A DNA stretch of 64,000 nt from Bidens hawaiensis (lineage: Eukaryota; Streptophyta; Magnoliopsida; Asterales; Asteraceae): assembly GCA_021521415.1 (NCBI GenBank), contig JAIQDT010004992.1, positions 1-64,000 on the forward strand. Reading direction: 5' to 3'. Positions within the stretch are counted from its first letter, which is position 1; each line of letters begins with the position of its first letter. Below the pieces are notes generated by a model. The model worked only from the letters and a program-made list of their open reading frames with translations. It was not told where the DNA came from and searched no databases. This document shows, one piece after another, positions 20,402 to 30,989 of the stretch. The position numbers and the translations under genes were made by a program.

Positions 20402-21397
20402 TGTTGAGAAGATGGATTACGAAATAACCAATATGAAAACCCCTTTATTATTAAAGGCGGAATCAATAATAACCAGGATGTTGCTTTAATAACACAAAGC
20501 TAACACAAGGACTTGCTATAAACTCAAAACATTTCCATTCCTAGTAATAAGTGAAAATACAAAAGGAGTATCTTTAGGGTTTCTAGGTGTAATGTCAGGT
20601 GTGAATGCTTTCCGTACAAAAATATCCTGTCTACATAGAAAAGTGTGTAATCAGCCGTTGTCATAAATATGACTTAGTATTTCCTTATATTGCCTCACAT
20701 GACCCCTTCTTGAAACCCTAATGATTGTAAAAATATGTTCAAACGTATTCAAAATATTACAAGTGTCAAATAGGTCTTCGAGTAAGCTTTTGTCTTTGTT
20801 GAGCAGATCTTGTAATCCTTGAGTGTGCTTGAACAGTTCATCGAGTGAGCTTTTACTTAAAATATTTTCCTTAAAAAATATTCTTCAAGCTGACTTCAAT
20901 CTTCATAATATAATCAAACTTTGCTCGAGAATAACCTACGAGTAAACTTGTACTTCTTGATCTTTTCAACCTTTTGTCAAAGACTTATTCTAGAAAACTT
21001 AGTATGCTTGGGTACTGCAGCTTGCTCAAGGTTGAACCTTGCTCGTTGAAGTCCTTAGAATAATTCCTTTAACTTCTTACAAATGTGAATGAGATATTGT
21101 TTGTTGAAACCTTGCTCGACCCACAAAATTACTTGGTTTAAGCATGGTTAAGTCAAGAGTTTGCTCTGAAACAAACCTTTCTTAACTGAAGAACAACCTT
21201 GCTTGTTGAAGTGCAGTTTGCTCGAACCTAACACTTAGAAGAATTCCAGAAGATAACCTTACTAGAAATAAGATACGTTGCTTGAATAAGATTAAAGGTT
21301 GCTCGAAGTGCCTGGTTTGATTGAATTCCATCCTTAGCATATTTCTGAGGATGTTGAGAAGATTCCAATTTTCCTTGATCATCTTTTAGGCCCAACA
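20402..21397 (-). mobile_element. C 3' LTR
   Basis: This is 996 bp from TGTTGGGCCTAAAAG (21397) to CTTCTCAACA (20402), directly preceded by a TTTAGAGGGAGA polypurine tract. U3 holds many TTGCTCGA/TTGCTTG motifs. The last 600 bp match the B LTR ending at 16614. Confidence 0.85.
20780..21330. repeat. GCTCG-rich dispersed motif array in C LTR
   Basis: Repeated (CC)TTGCTCGA, TTGCTCGTTGAAG and TTGCTTGTTGAAG words, about ten copies at irregular spacing, upstream of the LTR promoter region. The B LTR shares the motif (GTTTGCTCGTAGG). Confidence 0.5.
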
Positions 21398-21412
21398 ATC
21401 TCCCTCTAAATT
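21398..21412 (-). other. C polypurine tract
   Basis: The minus strand reads TTTAGAGGGAGAT immediately before the LTR start TGTTGGG. Confidence 0.75.
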
Positions 21413-21649
21413 GGAACAAACTCAGATGCACCATCACACTTCTAGATTACATACACTTGTTTCGAAAATACACATCAAATCCTTAAAAGCAATAAATTAC
21501 ATTATTTAAAAGAAAGATTATATATTCAAACTCTGCCATAATCACATTACACATCAAAATAAAATACATCAAAAATACATAATCAACAATCATAGGTAAA
21601 TCACATATAGCTTACCTTTAACCTCAACTTCTTGAGCTTCTTCTTTTAT

Positions 21650-24600
21650 CAATCCTTCTATCCAATCCCACAGTTGCAGCCTTGTGTTGTCATATAGATA
21701 TCTCCACATGGAATGGATGATCCTTTGGGACGTTCCATTTCATGATATGATGTAAGTCGTCCACATGGAGATATTCCAAATCAAAATCATCTTCAATAAT
21801 GCCAAGAGCAAGACCTTCAGAGTTTCTTAAGATGCAGCTATCAGTCTTCTTTTCATAGATGATTCTTGCTATTCTTTCATTCCTCTACATCTCTGAGTTT
21901 GGTCTACTCATTCTTCTCTTCATGCTTATACAGCCCTTCATGTTGGCATATAGATTAATAAGCTTTTTGGTCTTGTCAAAACAGATCCCTAACATTCTTA
22001 TCTCACCGATCCTCCTGTGCCTTTTCTTCTTTTCTACTTTAGTGTATTCCAATTTCCTTTTCTTTTCAAACAATGGAAACCCTGCCCTGGTTTGATGTTT
22101 CAAATATTTGGACAAGTTATTCCTCTGTGCACCAGCAAATCTATCTCTTTGTTGGTAATCATAGAAACGTAGATCTGCTAGTTCAGTTAGTTGTTACATT
22201 ATAAACTCCCTGAAATCATCTCTGAAAAATTATAGTCTTCATCATAACACTTTCCATGATAACCATCAGAGTCTTGGTCCTTGAATCATATTAAAAATTC
22301 TTTGGTAAGTCTACAATTCTTTGGTAAGTCCACATTGGAAGGTGGACGTTGTTCACTCTGTAGTCTGGACTTGGTGGTTGGAATGGGAACTCATGATGTT
22401 GAAGACCTTGAAGAAAATTGTCTTTGTTCTTGAGGTCTTCTAACATCTCCCTAGGATTCAAAATTTTTGATGATATCATCCTTGCTAATAATTTTTCATG
22501 GACAAATAATCAATACCTTCCTTGGACAGGGTTTGTATCATATCAATAATTTCTCTATCCTTCTTATCTTTTGAGGGTGACATATGCCTTTTGGGAATGA
22601 ATTTAGGAGGACTGGGTTGTTTTGTCATGGATCTATTTCTTTCAAGTGCTTCACACACCTCATTAAACAACACCAGCTCCTGTTCAAATAGTTCTTTCAG
22701 CTGTGACCTTCCCAAATTATTAAAGACTCCAGCAAGCATTCCATTTTTCAACATAATCTGCCTCAATATATCTATCTTTTATTCATTTTCCCAAGGCTTC
22801 AAATTTTTACTCTTTCTTGTGTATCAGTTTGTGGAATAGAGGAGGAAGATGCTATTGTTTCTTCATTAATCTTTTGAGTTCTCATATGCTCCTTATATTA
22901 TGCAAACTCTGATTCATATAGTTCTTTTCTTTGAGTGCTAGTCAGCTTTCTTACTTCTTCATTAACACTTCTTGCATCCATCAGCCTATCAAGTAACTTC
23001 TCTTGTTGCTTAGTTAAAGCACTTTTCTTTTCTTTAGATGTTCTCTCCATTGCGTTATCAGCCAACCTCTATCTCTCTCTCTCTTTCTTCCTTCTTCTTT
23101 TCTCTTTCTACTTTGTTTCTGGCAACTACTTTTTCTTCATCATGGGTTTTCTTAGACAAAAATTTAATATTTTCTTTCACTTCCTTCTTGTTCATAGATT
23201 CAACAATATCAAAACCAACACCATGTTCTACTAGGAAGCCTGCCTTTCCACCAAATCTTCTTAATACACTTAATTTTCTCTCCAATTCAGCCTTTGCTTT
23301 CAGTTCAACTCACTTTTTCTGAGTTTCATCATCTTTTGCCTTCAATGCCTTACTCAAGCTTATTATTTCTTCATATATGATTTTGTTTAGTACTCATCAG
23401 AGTATTTGCATTGTATTTAATAAAACAGATGTAAATTTAATATCCTTCTTTTATCTTCTCTTATTTTCCTCTCCTCTTATTTCCTTTTTCCAAACAAATG
23501 ATCAATATCTTCCTCAGAAAGATTCTTGATAACTTCATAGTCCATTCCATGTCTTAATAAACCAACAATCCTTGGATATTGTCTTCTTAATTCTTCCAAT
23601 CTTGCTTCAATATTTTCAATATGCACATCAGTTAAAACAATTCAAGGTGAACCATGTTCAACCTCTTCTTCTTTGCCTCGTCTCCCTCTTCATCCTCATC
23701 AAGATCAGATAGATTCTCCAATGCCCCAATTTGAGGTTCATTGAGATTCATACTGTCATTATGCTCATACTATCCTGGTCTCACATATTGTAATGGAATT
23801 GCATGAATGGGTTCTTCAGTTGTTTTCTCCATATTTTTCTCCACATTCATATTCTCCTTTTGCACTTTCTTCTTCTTGAAAGTTTCTTCAAAATTTGGAA
23901 TGATTGGTCCATATCTTTTCCTTTTCTTGCATATTTAACCAATACAGCAGGCCATTTTCTCTCTTCAGATCTATTGGTTTTCAACAGATCCGCAATAATG
24001 CTTTGGCCATTTCATCTTGTATCTTCTTATCGTAATAATCAAACACCAACTGTCTATCAAGGTTTCCTTCAATTATTGGTTCAACAATTGGTGTTGCTTC
24101 AATATTCTTTTCTCCAATCTTCTCCTTTTCAGCTTGAAACTTCTCAACAACTACATCAAGAGCCCTTTATGCATATTCATCTTGCTTTTACTTCAAAAGT
24201 CCCTCTAGAACCTCTTGGTCAAGCTCTTCTTCATCAATTCTCAGTTGCTTTTATATTTCAAATTGTTCAAGCATGAATCTTTGTTCAACAATCTCTTTCT
24301 TAGTTAACATAAAATTTGAGAATTCCCTTTTCAAACATATCCTTCAATAGTGGATCATGCAACAATTTGGCATTCACAGAAGGTTCATTTATTAACAAAA
24401 TGTGATCATTTGAACCATCCGTTTTCTTCTTCAAGAGTTGTAATTTGGTCTCATCCTTAGCCACTGCCTTGCCGTTCACCATCCTCCTCTTTTCATCTTC
24501 ATCATTAGATTTAGATGAGCCAACCTATTTTATTGTAGAATGTGACAATTTATATATTTCTTTGAATAAATCCTCCAACTCTTCATCAAATACCTCCTTC

Positions 24601-26400
24601 TCAACAGTTAATAAGAAGTCAATTCCCTCAAAATCTCCGTATAAAATATTAAGGTCTATATCATTTCATCTTCAACATCTTGATCCATTTCAATATTTTA
24701 TTCAACATTCACATCAAAAGCATTCTCATTCACCATAACATTCTCCCCATCCTCCCTTAGTACCTCATGATCAGCATTCTCATTTACCCTAATCTCTTCC
24801 TCCTCCTTGTCCTCTTCACTTTCAACATAGATCATCCCAATCATGTTTAGGGAATTATCAGCAGTGGAAACAACAACATGACTATATCCCCCTGTTTTGG
24901 TGCATTTGAGGTCTTCTCAACCTTAGATTTCAGGGTTTGAATATCTTTTAGGGCATCTTTCAATCGTCTCTTCAAATCAATGTTTCTTTCTCTTAGTTCA
25001 GAGTTTTCTGTCTTCAAGTGAGAGTTCTACATTAAGAAGTCAACTTTTCTTGTCAAAATGTTTATTTTTGGAGATGGGGATGGTAAAATATCAAGGTTAA
25101 ATGATTCTGGTTCAGATGGTTGGGTAGTTTGGGTTTAAGGTATTGAACTTTGAATGATAAGTGAGCTTAGATGTGGTAATGCATTTATGGTTTAAACTAA
25201 ATGAGTTTTGCTTTGGGTTTGGATAGATGGTGGTGAAGAGTGGTCAGTTTGAGCAATGCTTAGTGAGTGGGATGGTGATTAGATTAGCTTGTCTGACTGG
25301 TTTATCAAACGGGCTTCAATAAATTCAGGTATGTATGGCTTAGTTGGATAAACAATATCAGAACCATAGGTCTGGGATTGGATTGGTGAGTGTGGTGGGG
25401 ATGATATATAAGGTTCATGGGTTTGTGGTTGGATTGGTGAGTGTGGTGGGGAAGGAATTTATGGTTCATGGGTTTAGGTTTGGATTGGTAAGTCAGGTGG
25501 TGCAAGGTTTGTTGTATGTTGAATTACATTAGAAATAGCATCATCATATACTCCCTTCTCATCAACATGTGGTTGAACCACATCTACATTCTCCTCAACA
25601 TGCAAATCATCACCTTGTTCATCACCATGATTATCATCATCAGAATTGCCGCTTTATTCATTACTTTCATGATCACTCTCCTCCTCACTGCTCACCAATG
25701 ATGAAGCAGGAACCTCCATTACTTCAATTTGATCATTTACCAGCCATGGTAAGATGTCAAACTCTACCTTTGGATGAAACTGATTTGTTTCCCCCAACTT
25801 ACTGGTTCTCCTATATATATTCGGATCTTAGAGAATAAGTGTAGGACCAGTAGTTGGAAAGTCTGCATGTAACCCATTAAAAATGATCTGTAGAAACCTA
25901 GGGTACATGAGGTATTTATCAGCTTCTCTCTTCCTTGAATTTTTCACCATTCCTTCAAAAATCTTTCTTGAAAAGTTAAACGATTGATCATATAGAACAT
26001 CTATAGTGGTTGTTGCTATCTCCCTGCTCATAAGGGTCTACTTGCCCCTTCTCAAAGACATGCTTTGGATAATGTAATGGATCAAGAACCGTTCTTATAT
26101 TAATTTAAACATTCCCTTTTGGAATTGCCCCTCGTTGATGTGTCCTTGATAGCCCATGGTCTCTTGAAAGACCCTTAACAACCTTTGTTGTGAATATGAT
26201 AGTTGTACAACAAAGTTGTCATTCAGTTGTAAACTCGCTTGGATTAGTTGTTCAGTTATTCCACTTCATGCCCAAAAATTGTTGCCTCTATTCTTCTCCC
26301 ATTTGCATCTTCAATATATTGTGTTGTTTTCCAAAATTCTGTGTTTTAATTTTTATATAGTATTGGGATTTTTGGGAGAGCGAACTATAAGTTTGACCGA
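21650..26400 (-). pseudogene. Element C uncharacterised acidic/coiled-coil protein
   Basis: Read right to left in broken frames: QSFNFSRKIFEGMVKN and DKYLMYPRFLQIIFN (25960-25860); a Pro/His/Asn-rich repeat (25500-25085); a coiled coil (25070-24900); a long acidic and Lys/Glu-rich region (24850-23050); LFEQELVLFNEVCEALERN (about 22680); IQTLSKEGIDYL; RFYDYQQRDRFAGAQRNNLS (near 22150); then LEYLHVDDLHHIMKW (about 21780-21735). Element F shares the N-terminal core and B the C-terminal blocks. The many plus-strand frames here are antisense shadows of low complexity. No catalytic motif is visible. Function is unknown, and the gene is dead from many stops. Confidence 0.65.
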
Positions 26401-26793
26401 TTTAGCCAATTTATCATAAGTTTAAACAGGAGATTCTCCTCAATTATTTGGAGAAAGGCACACATACTGTATTTTTCCTCAAACTTGTACGCCATATATA
26501 TTCTTCGACAATATATAACCTTCACATAAAACAGAGAAGTTAGTCAAACTAAAAATTAAGTCCTAAACCCTCATAATGAGTGTCGGAAATCATTTAATCA
26601 AAGCATAGCAAGTCGAAATTAGAGCGGATGATAAATTTTAGAGCAATTTAGCAAGCAATGCTTCAATAACTAGGGTATGAGCAAACTGGGTGTAATAGTA
26701 GAAAGAGGGAAAAGTGAATGAAAATTTTCTAAGTCATCGTTTTATATTTTTCCCTTTTTATGTTTGAAAGTGGGTTTTAAATGCTTTTGTCTT
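26401..26793. other. Non-coding stretch between C and L
   Basis: AT-rich sequence with no ORF. It is probably the leader of element C, and no PBS or LTR boundary could be fixed. Confidence 0.4.
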
Positions 26794-28114
26794 TGATGTG
26801 GTGTAAAACACACATGCTTTCCTAATAGTTTTTATGTTATTTTGTGCTTAAACGTTAGCGAAAATAACTTATTCATGCATGAAATTAAATTTATTGTTTA
26901 CTGTCTGATGGTTGAAGAGAGCGAAAAAACAAGTTTAATGAATTAGAAATCGGCTCAAACGGGATTAAGATGAAGCCGATATGCGCGTTTAAAGATAAAT
27001 GAGCTGTAAAACGAAGAAACGGACGAAAAGGCCTTGGTCGCGCCACACGAGCGAGGTGGGGTCCAAGGTTGCACTACGCAGCGCCCCCATGTCCAAGATG
27101 CTGCCCAAAATCAAGCAGCCCGACTGTTTTGTCCTTTGGTGGGCTTAGGTTTTGACTTAGTTTTGACTTTTTAAGCAAGTGTAAAGATATATTTAAGGAA
27201 AATAAACCAAATGAACGAATTTTAATCATCTTTACAGCCACCACACCAGTATTGGGAGAGAGACCAAGAAGGAGGAGCTCACAGTTCTATCTTTTATCCT
27301 TCGGTTGTCGGTTTTGATTGTTTTAACGATTTTAAGTTCGTTTTTGAGTTTTAATCATTCAAACCTTTTGTAATCAGATTCTAATGAGAATTTTTATCTT
27401 TTATATTTGTTTTATCTACTGTTCATTGATTATGATTGGCTAGATTGTTTGGAATCACCTAGGTTCATATTTTGTGACTTTAATAAGTGCTTGACAGTGT
27501 AAATTAAATAGTTTAGGGTGCTTAATAAGTGTTTGATTGTTTTCCTATTGTAAAGTTCATATTTTGTGACTTTATTCTGTGTATACATGCTGTCATAGAT
27601 GTATCTTTAGGTTGCATGTGCCCCTTGTGGTTGATTATTGCATGAATTAGTTGCATGTAGGCATGCCATCAGGGTTTGTGTTTCCTTAGTCCTTCAAGTC
27701 AGTGAGTTCACCACTTTTGAGTTGGACCAAGACCTTAGGTGTCGGCTTATTTTGCTGGTTTAGTTGATTTGGTTAGTCGTTGCGAGACCACAGGCGGTTT
27801 TCCAGCTGTTGACTAGGTTAGTTTGTAAATCGAGTTATTTTATCATTAGTATTGAATTACCCCTCTTCTCCTAGGTTTGTAATAGCTCGAGCCTTAGTGA
27901 GATCTGTAACTTAGACATGGACCAAGTGATGAGTCATTAGGGTACATAGATAAACAACCACGAATTAAAAGCTATCTAGACGTTGTAGGGGTTTCTTGAA
28001 AAATTGACCGTAGGGACCAGTGCCTTGACCTCCATATGTTACCTCACATAGTTTTAGTTTATTTTTATTTTTAAATAATTTATTATCCTCTGGTGCCTGT
28101 GATCCGTTTCTTTT
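26794..28114 (+). mobile_element. Element L: LTR-like and leader region
   Basis: It starts TGATGTGGTGTAAAACACACA, nearly the same first 20 bp as the element K LTR at 59751, so it is probably an Athila-type gypsy LTR. A TATA-like TATATTTAAG lies near 27187, then a GC-rich leader. The right LTR edge and PBS are not recognisable. TTTTATGTTTTCAG at about 28112-28125 looks like a splice acceptor just before the ORF. Confidence 0.45.
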
Positions 28115-28957
28115 ATGTTTTCAGTAATGGAGATTTACGGCAATGGCTTCAAAGAACAGAAACCTTGCACCATTTGGCAGATGGAGATAAAGAGGATTCT
28201 GGATTGCAAAGAAAAAAATCGAGTGACACCCCGATTACGTTTAATGTTTGATTTAAAGGGGAATATTCCGGGTTATGAAAACTCATCCGGTGAATTCATT
28301 GAGCAAATACCAGATCCGGATGAAGTAATTTTTGATCAGTTATGCATCATCCACGATACGAATCCAAATTCCCCATTTCCGACCCAACAAGCTTTAGATG
28401 GAATTCGACTTTGTTTAGTTAGTCAATCACAACTTAGTGAGCCGATTATCAAATTTGAAGATGCCAGGATGGAAAAGCAATCAGAGGAATGTGTTCCCTC
28501 GTGGGAAGACGAATTTAGGGGTGAGTTTGGTGAAGAGTTTATGGATTTTACCGTTACAGATGAAAGAGAGTTTGACCCAATTGGCGATTTAAAGTTGCTT
28601 GAGGATTTATTGTATAACAAGCCAAGTATGGGGATCAAGAAGGAGCCTTGTGAGGAGAGCCATGAGGTGGTTGGTGATTCAGTCTTTCCACCATTTCACT
28701 GTGAATGTGAAAAACCAAAACATGAACCGTACTCAATCTCCTTTGGGGACGTGTCGGGGTTTAAAAAGTTGTCTAAAATGATTAGAAGGAGGACATCTGG
28801 GCTTAAGGATCATGGTTTGATAACGAGTTTGAATTCCCCACCTGACTTTACTGAATCATTTTCAGGGGAATTCAAGAATTGGTGGTTCGAGATGAATTCA
28901 GATTTTCAGGACCACATGAGTTTTGCAGTTGGTTTCTTCCCTAATAAATCTAAATGA
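28115..28957 (+). CDS. Intact 280-aa acidic hypothetical protein in element L
   Basis: This is an uninterrupted frame. The first ATG (28115) lies within a splice-acceptor-like TTTTCAG, so the second in-frame ATG at 28127 (MEIYGNGFKEQ) may be the real start. The protein is hydrophilic and acidic (WEDEFRGEFGEEFMDF, then DPIGDLKLLEDLLYNKPSM) with a Cys/His patch HCECEKPKHEP and a basic C-terminal third. There is no signal peptide or membrane segment, and no protease, RT or integrase motif. The DPIGDL...LEDLLY segment resembles ones I recall from gypsy polyproteins of Asteraceae, which is uncertain. It lies between an LTR-like region and a polypurine-like tract, so it is most likely a retroelement protein rather than a host gene. 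Confidence 0.6.
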   Translation: MFSVMEIYGNGFKEQKPCTIWQMEIKRILDCKEKNRVTPRLRLMFDLKGNIPGYENSSGEFIEQIPDPDEVIFDQLCIIHDTNPNSPFPTQQALDGIRLCLVSQSQLSEPIIKFEDARMEKQSEECVPSWEDEFRGEFGEEFMDFTVTDEREFDPIGDLKLLEDLLYNKPSMGIKKEPCEESHEVVGDSVFPPFHCECEKPKHEPYSISFGDVSGFKKLSKMIRRRTSGLKDHGLITSLNSPPDFTESFSGEFKNWWFEMNSDFQDHMSFAVGFFPNKSK

Positions 28958-29398
28958 AGATTTTTGAGGAGCATTGATGGGAAGCGGATAAAGGATAAGC
29001 CTCCTGATTGAGGTTTTAGGAGCGAGTCTGGCCGAAGACGTTTCTGTTAATTAAGCATTTCCTAGGAGTCAACCTCTTAATATGTTTTATTTTTATTATT
29101 TTGTTTTGCTTTTATTTTTTCGCTATCTGAGGTGTTTCTTCTCTTGCAAGTTATTCTGGGGTTGGTTGATGATGGTTGATGTGCTGGAGTTTGAAGCAAG
29201 TGTGGGGATGCTTACTGACTTTTAATATGTAGTGGCGTTGCTAAATTATTGATTGGTTGAGTGCCAATTTTGTTCGTGAGTTACTGCTTGGTAGAGAGCA
29301 TTTAAGTTTGAGGCTTGCGTTTGAATTTGAGGGCACGGAACATGACTCATGACACACGTTCACAGGTTGACTCCTAGGAGGTAAGCATAAGTCATAAA
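28958..29398 (+). mobile_element. Element L 3' region with polypurine-like tract
   Basis: Non-coding. GCAAGTGTGGGGATG at about 29198-29212 resembles the polypurine tract of the Athila-type element I (AAGTGTGGAGATG). A following LTR could not be matched to the one at 26794. It ends where the F LTR begins (29399). Confidence 0.35.
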
Positions 29399-30928
29399 TG
29401 TTAAACATAGTAGAGATTCAATCGATAGAATCCATCATATCAATTGAACCAAGGATCTAGTTATATGATATATGAATATATGTATAGTGTTGGAATTGAT
29501 CTGCCCAAGACACATATTAGAGTTGATGTGGCTAGTACGTATTGATCCAAGTCGGGTCATATCCAATAACAAGCTAGACAAACACTGAGAATATTTGTTT
29601 ATGTATGATATGATCATAAGTAAATGAATATTGACACTTGAGTTATTTGAAAAGGGTTTCTAAATAAGAATGTACTTGTGTAATAAACAAATCATATGGA
29701 TGATTTATGTTTTATGAGAGAACATTACGTGTTGTTAATTAAGTTGGTTAAATAACAATATGTGAATAATGGTTACTAAGCATGTCACCCAACATGTAAT
29801 AAGTTTGGTTATATCTTATAAATATATATATGGATATATATTTATGTTATAAAACAAAATTAATAATATTAATAATGTAAAGGAATCTCTTACACTTGAT
29901 ATTATTTTATTATTAAAGTTGAGGTAGTGGAGACATGCAATGGATATCATTGGTGGAGAGAAAGATGCTTTTGAATAAAACCAAGTCTTTCTCTTTCCTT
30001 CTTTCATAACACATAATTAATTATACAAAAGTAACAAAGGTTTCTCTCTTCTCTTTTCCTCTTGGATTTTCGGCCAAGGAAGAAAGGGTTATCAAGTGTT
30101 CAAATCCTAGCTAGAAGTGGTGTCTTGTTGGAGCTTGGGGTATACTAGCTTGAGGAGCTTCCATATTCAAGTTCTTGCCTTTCAATCATCATCCTTTTCA
30201 CACTTCTTTGGTTACTTGAAAGGTAGTTTAACATGCATGAACTTATAGTGACATGCATGTGTTTGATAGTGTGTAATTCGTATTTGGATCCGGGTTTGGT
30301 TTTTGCATGTATTGAATTGGTTCTATACACTAAAACTAACAAGATTTAAAACTTATATCCGCTGCGTTTTTGGTAAAATAAGGATTTTATCACTTTGATA
30401 ATCTTGTTAAAACCCAACATATAGAACTTGATAATATTAATCGAAGTGTTGAGAGGATGATTGAACAGAGTAACGTCATAGGAGAAAATACTTTAAGAAC
30501 ACTTAAATTATGATTTGGGATAACAACCTATATATAGAAGATGAATGTCATTTGTTACACAATCCGTAACGAATGGCCTTCATTCATCTTCATTACATAA
30601 GTAATCAAATTGGTATAGAGAATGACTCATTCGCTATACCCCATTAATCAACATTCCATGAAAAATGTATACAATAAATTAAAACTGAGGTTCATTCGTT
30701 AAATATCCTTAACGAATAGACAAATAACTAACGATTAAGGTTCATTCGTTATACATCCTTAATGAATGAACCATAATTAACACGAATGGTCTCATTCGTT
30801 AAACATCCTTAACATATGAGCCATAATATAACATATGGGACTTCATTACTCAAATGCCATTTAAATTAAAATAATAATAAATTATATAAATTATTACAAA
30901 GACTCGAGACGACAAAACCGTGCACTAA
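29399..30928 (-). mobile_element. F 3' LTR, split by a solo LTR
   Basis: LTR parts are 30928-30425 and 29487-29399, about 590 bp without the insert. It begins TGTTAGTGCACGGTTTTG, has ATTCGTTA/TAACGAAT arrays at 30560-30840 and a TATA box (CTATATATAGG near 30531), and ends ...TGTTTAACA at 29399. Confidence 0.75.
29488..30419 (+). mobile_element. Solo LTR of the G family with perfect 5-bp duplication
   Basis: This is 932 bp, TGTTGGAATTGATC...AAAACCCAACA, nearly identical to the two LTRs of element G. It is flanked by TATAG on both sides (29483-29487 and 30420-30424) and inserted in the F LTR. It lacks the short GGCAAGGAAGAAA duplication found in both G LTRs, so it came from a different subfamily member. 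Confidence 0.95.
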
Positions 30929-30989
30929 CAAACACCCACTCGTCTTGAGCTCTTTGTCTTTACTTTAGTTGAATCGCTTAGTCTTCCAA

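Larger units (their letters stand above)
20402..26793 (-). mobile_element. Element C: LTR retroelement with uncharacterised ORF (B relative)
   Basis: On the minus strand there is a decayed ORF region (26400-21650), a polypurine tract (21412-21398) and a complete 3' LTR (21397-20402). No gag, RT or integrase motif was found between. The 5' LTR and PBS are not visible. The right edge is set where element L begins. Confidence 0.7.

Noticed and set aside
22522..24738. Plus-strand membrane-like frames (Phe/Leu/Ser-rich)
   Set aside because: They are antisense to the acidic/coiled-coil frames of element C, which have matching blocks in B.
28088..28105. CTGGTGCCTGTGATCC as a PBS for element L
   Set aside because: It starts like a gypsy PBS (TGGTGCC) but does not match a tRNA end I can name, and no CA-ended LTR precedes it.
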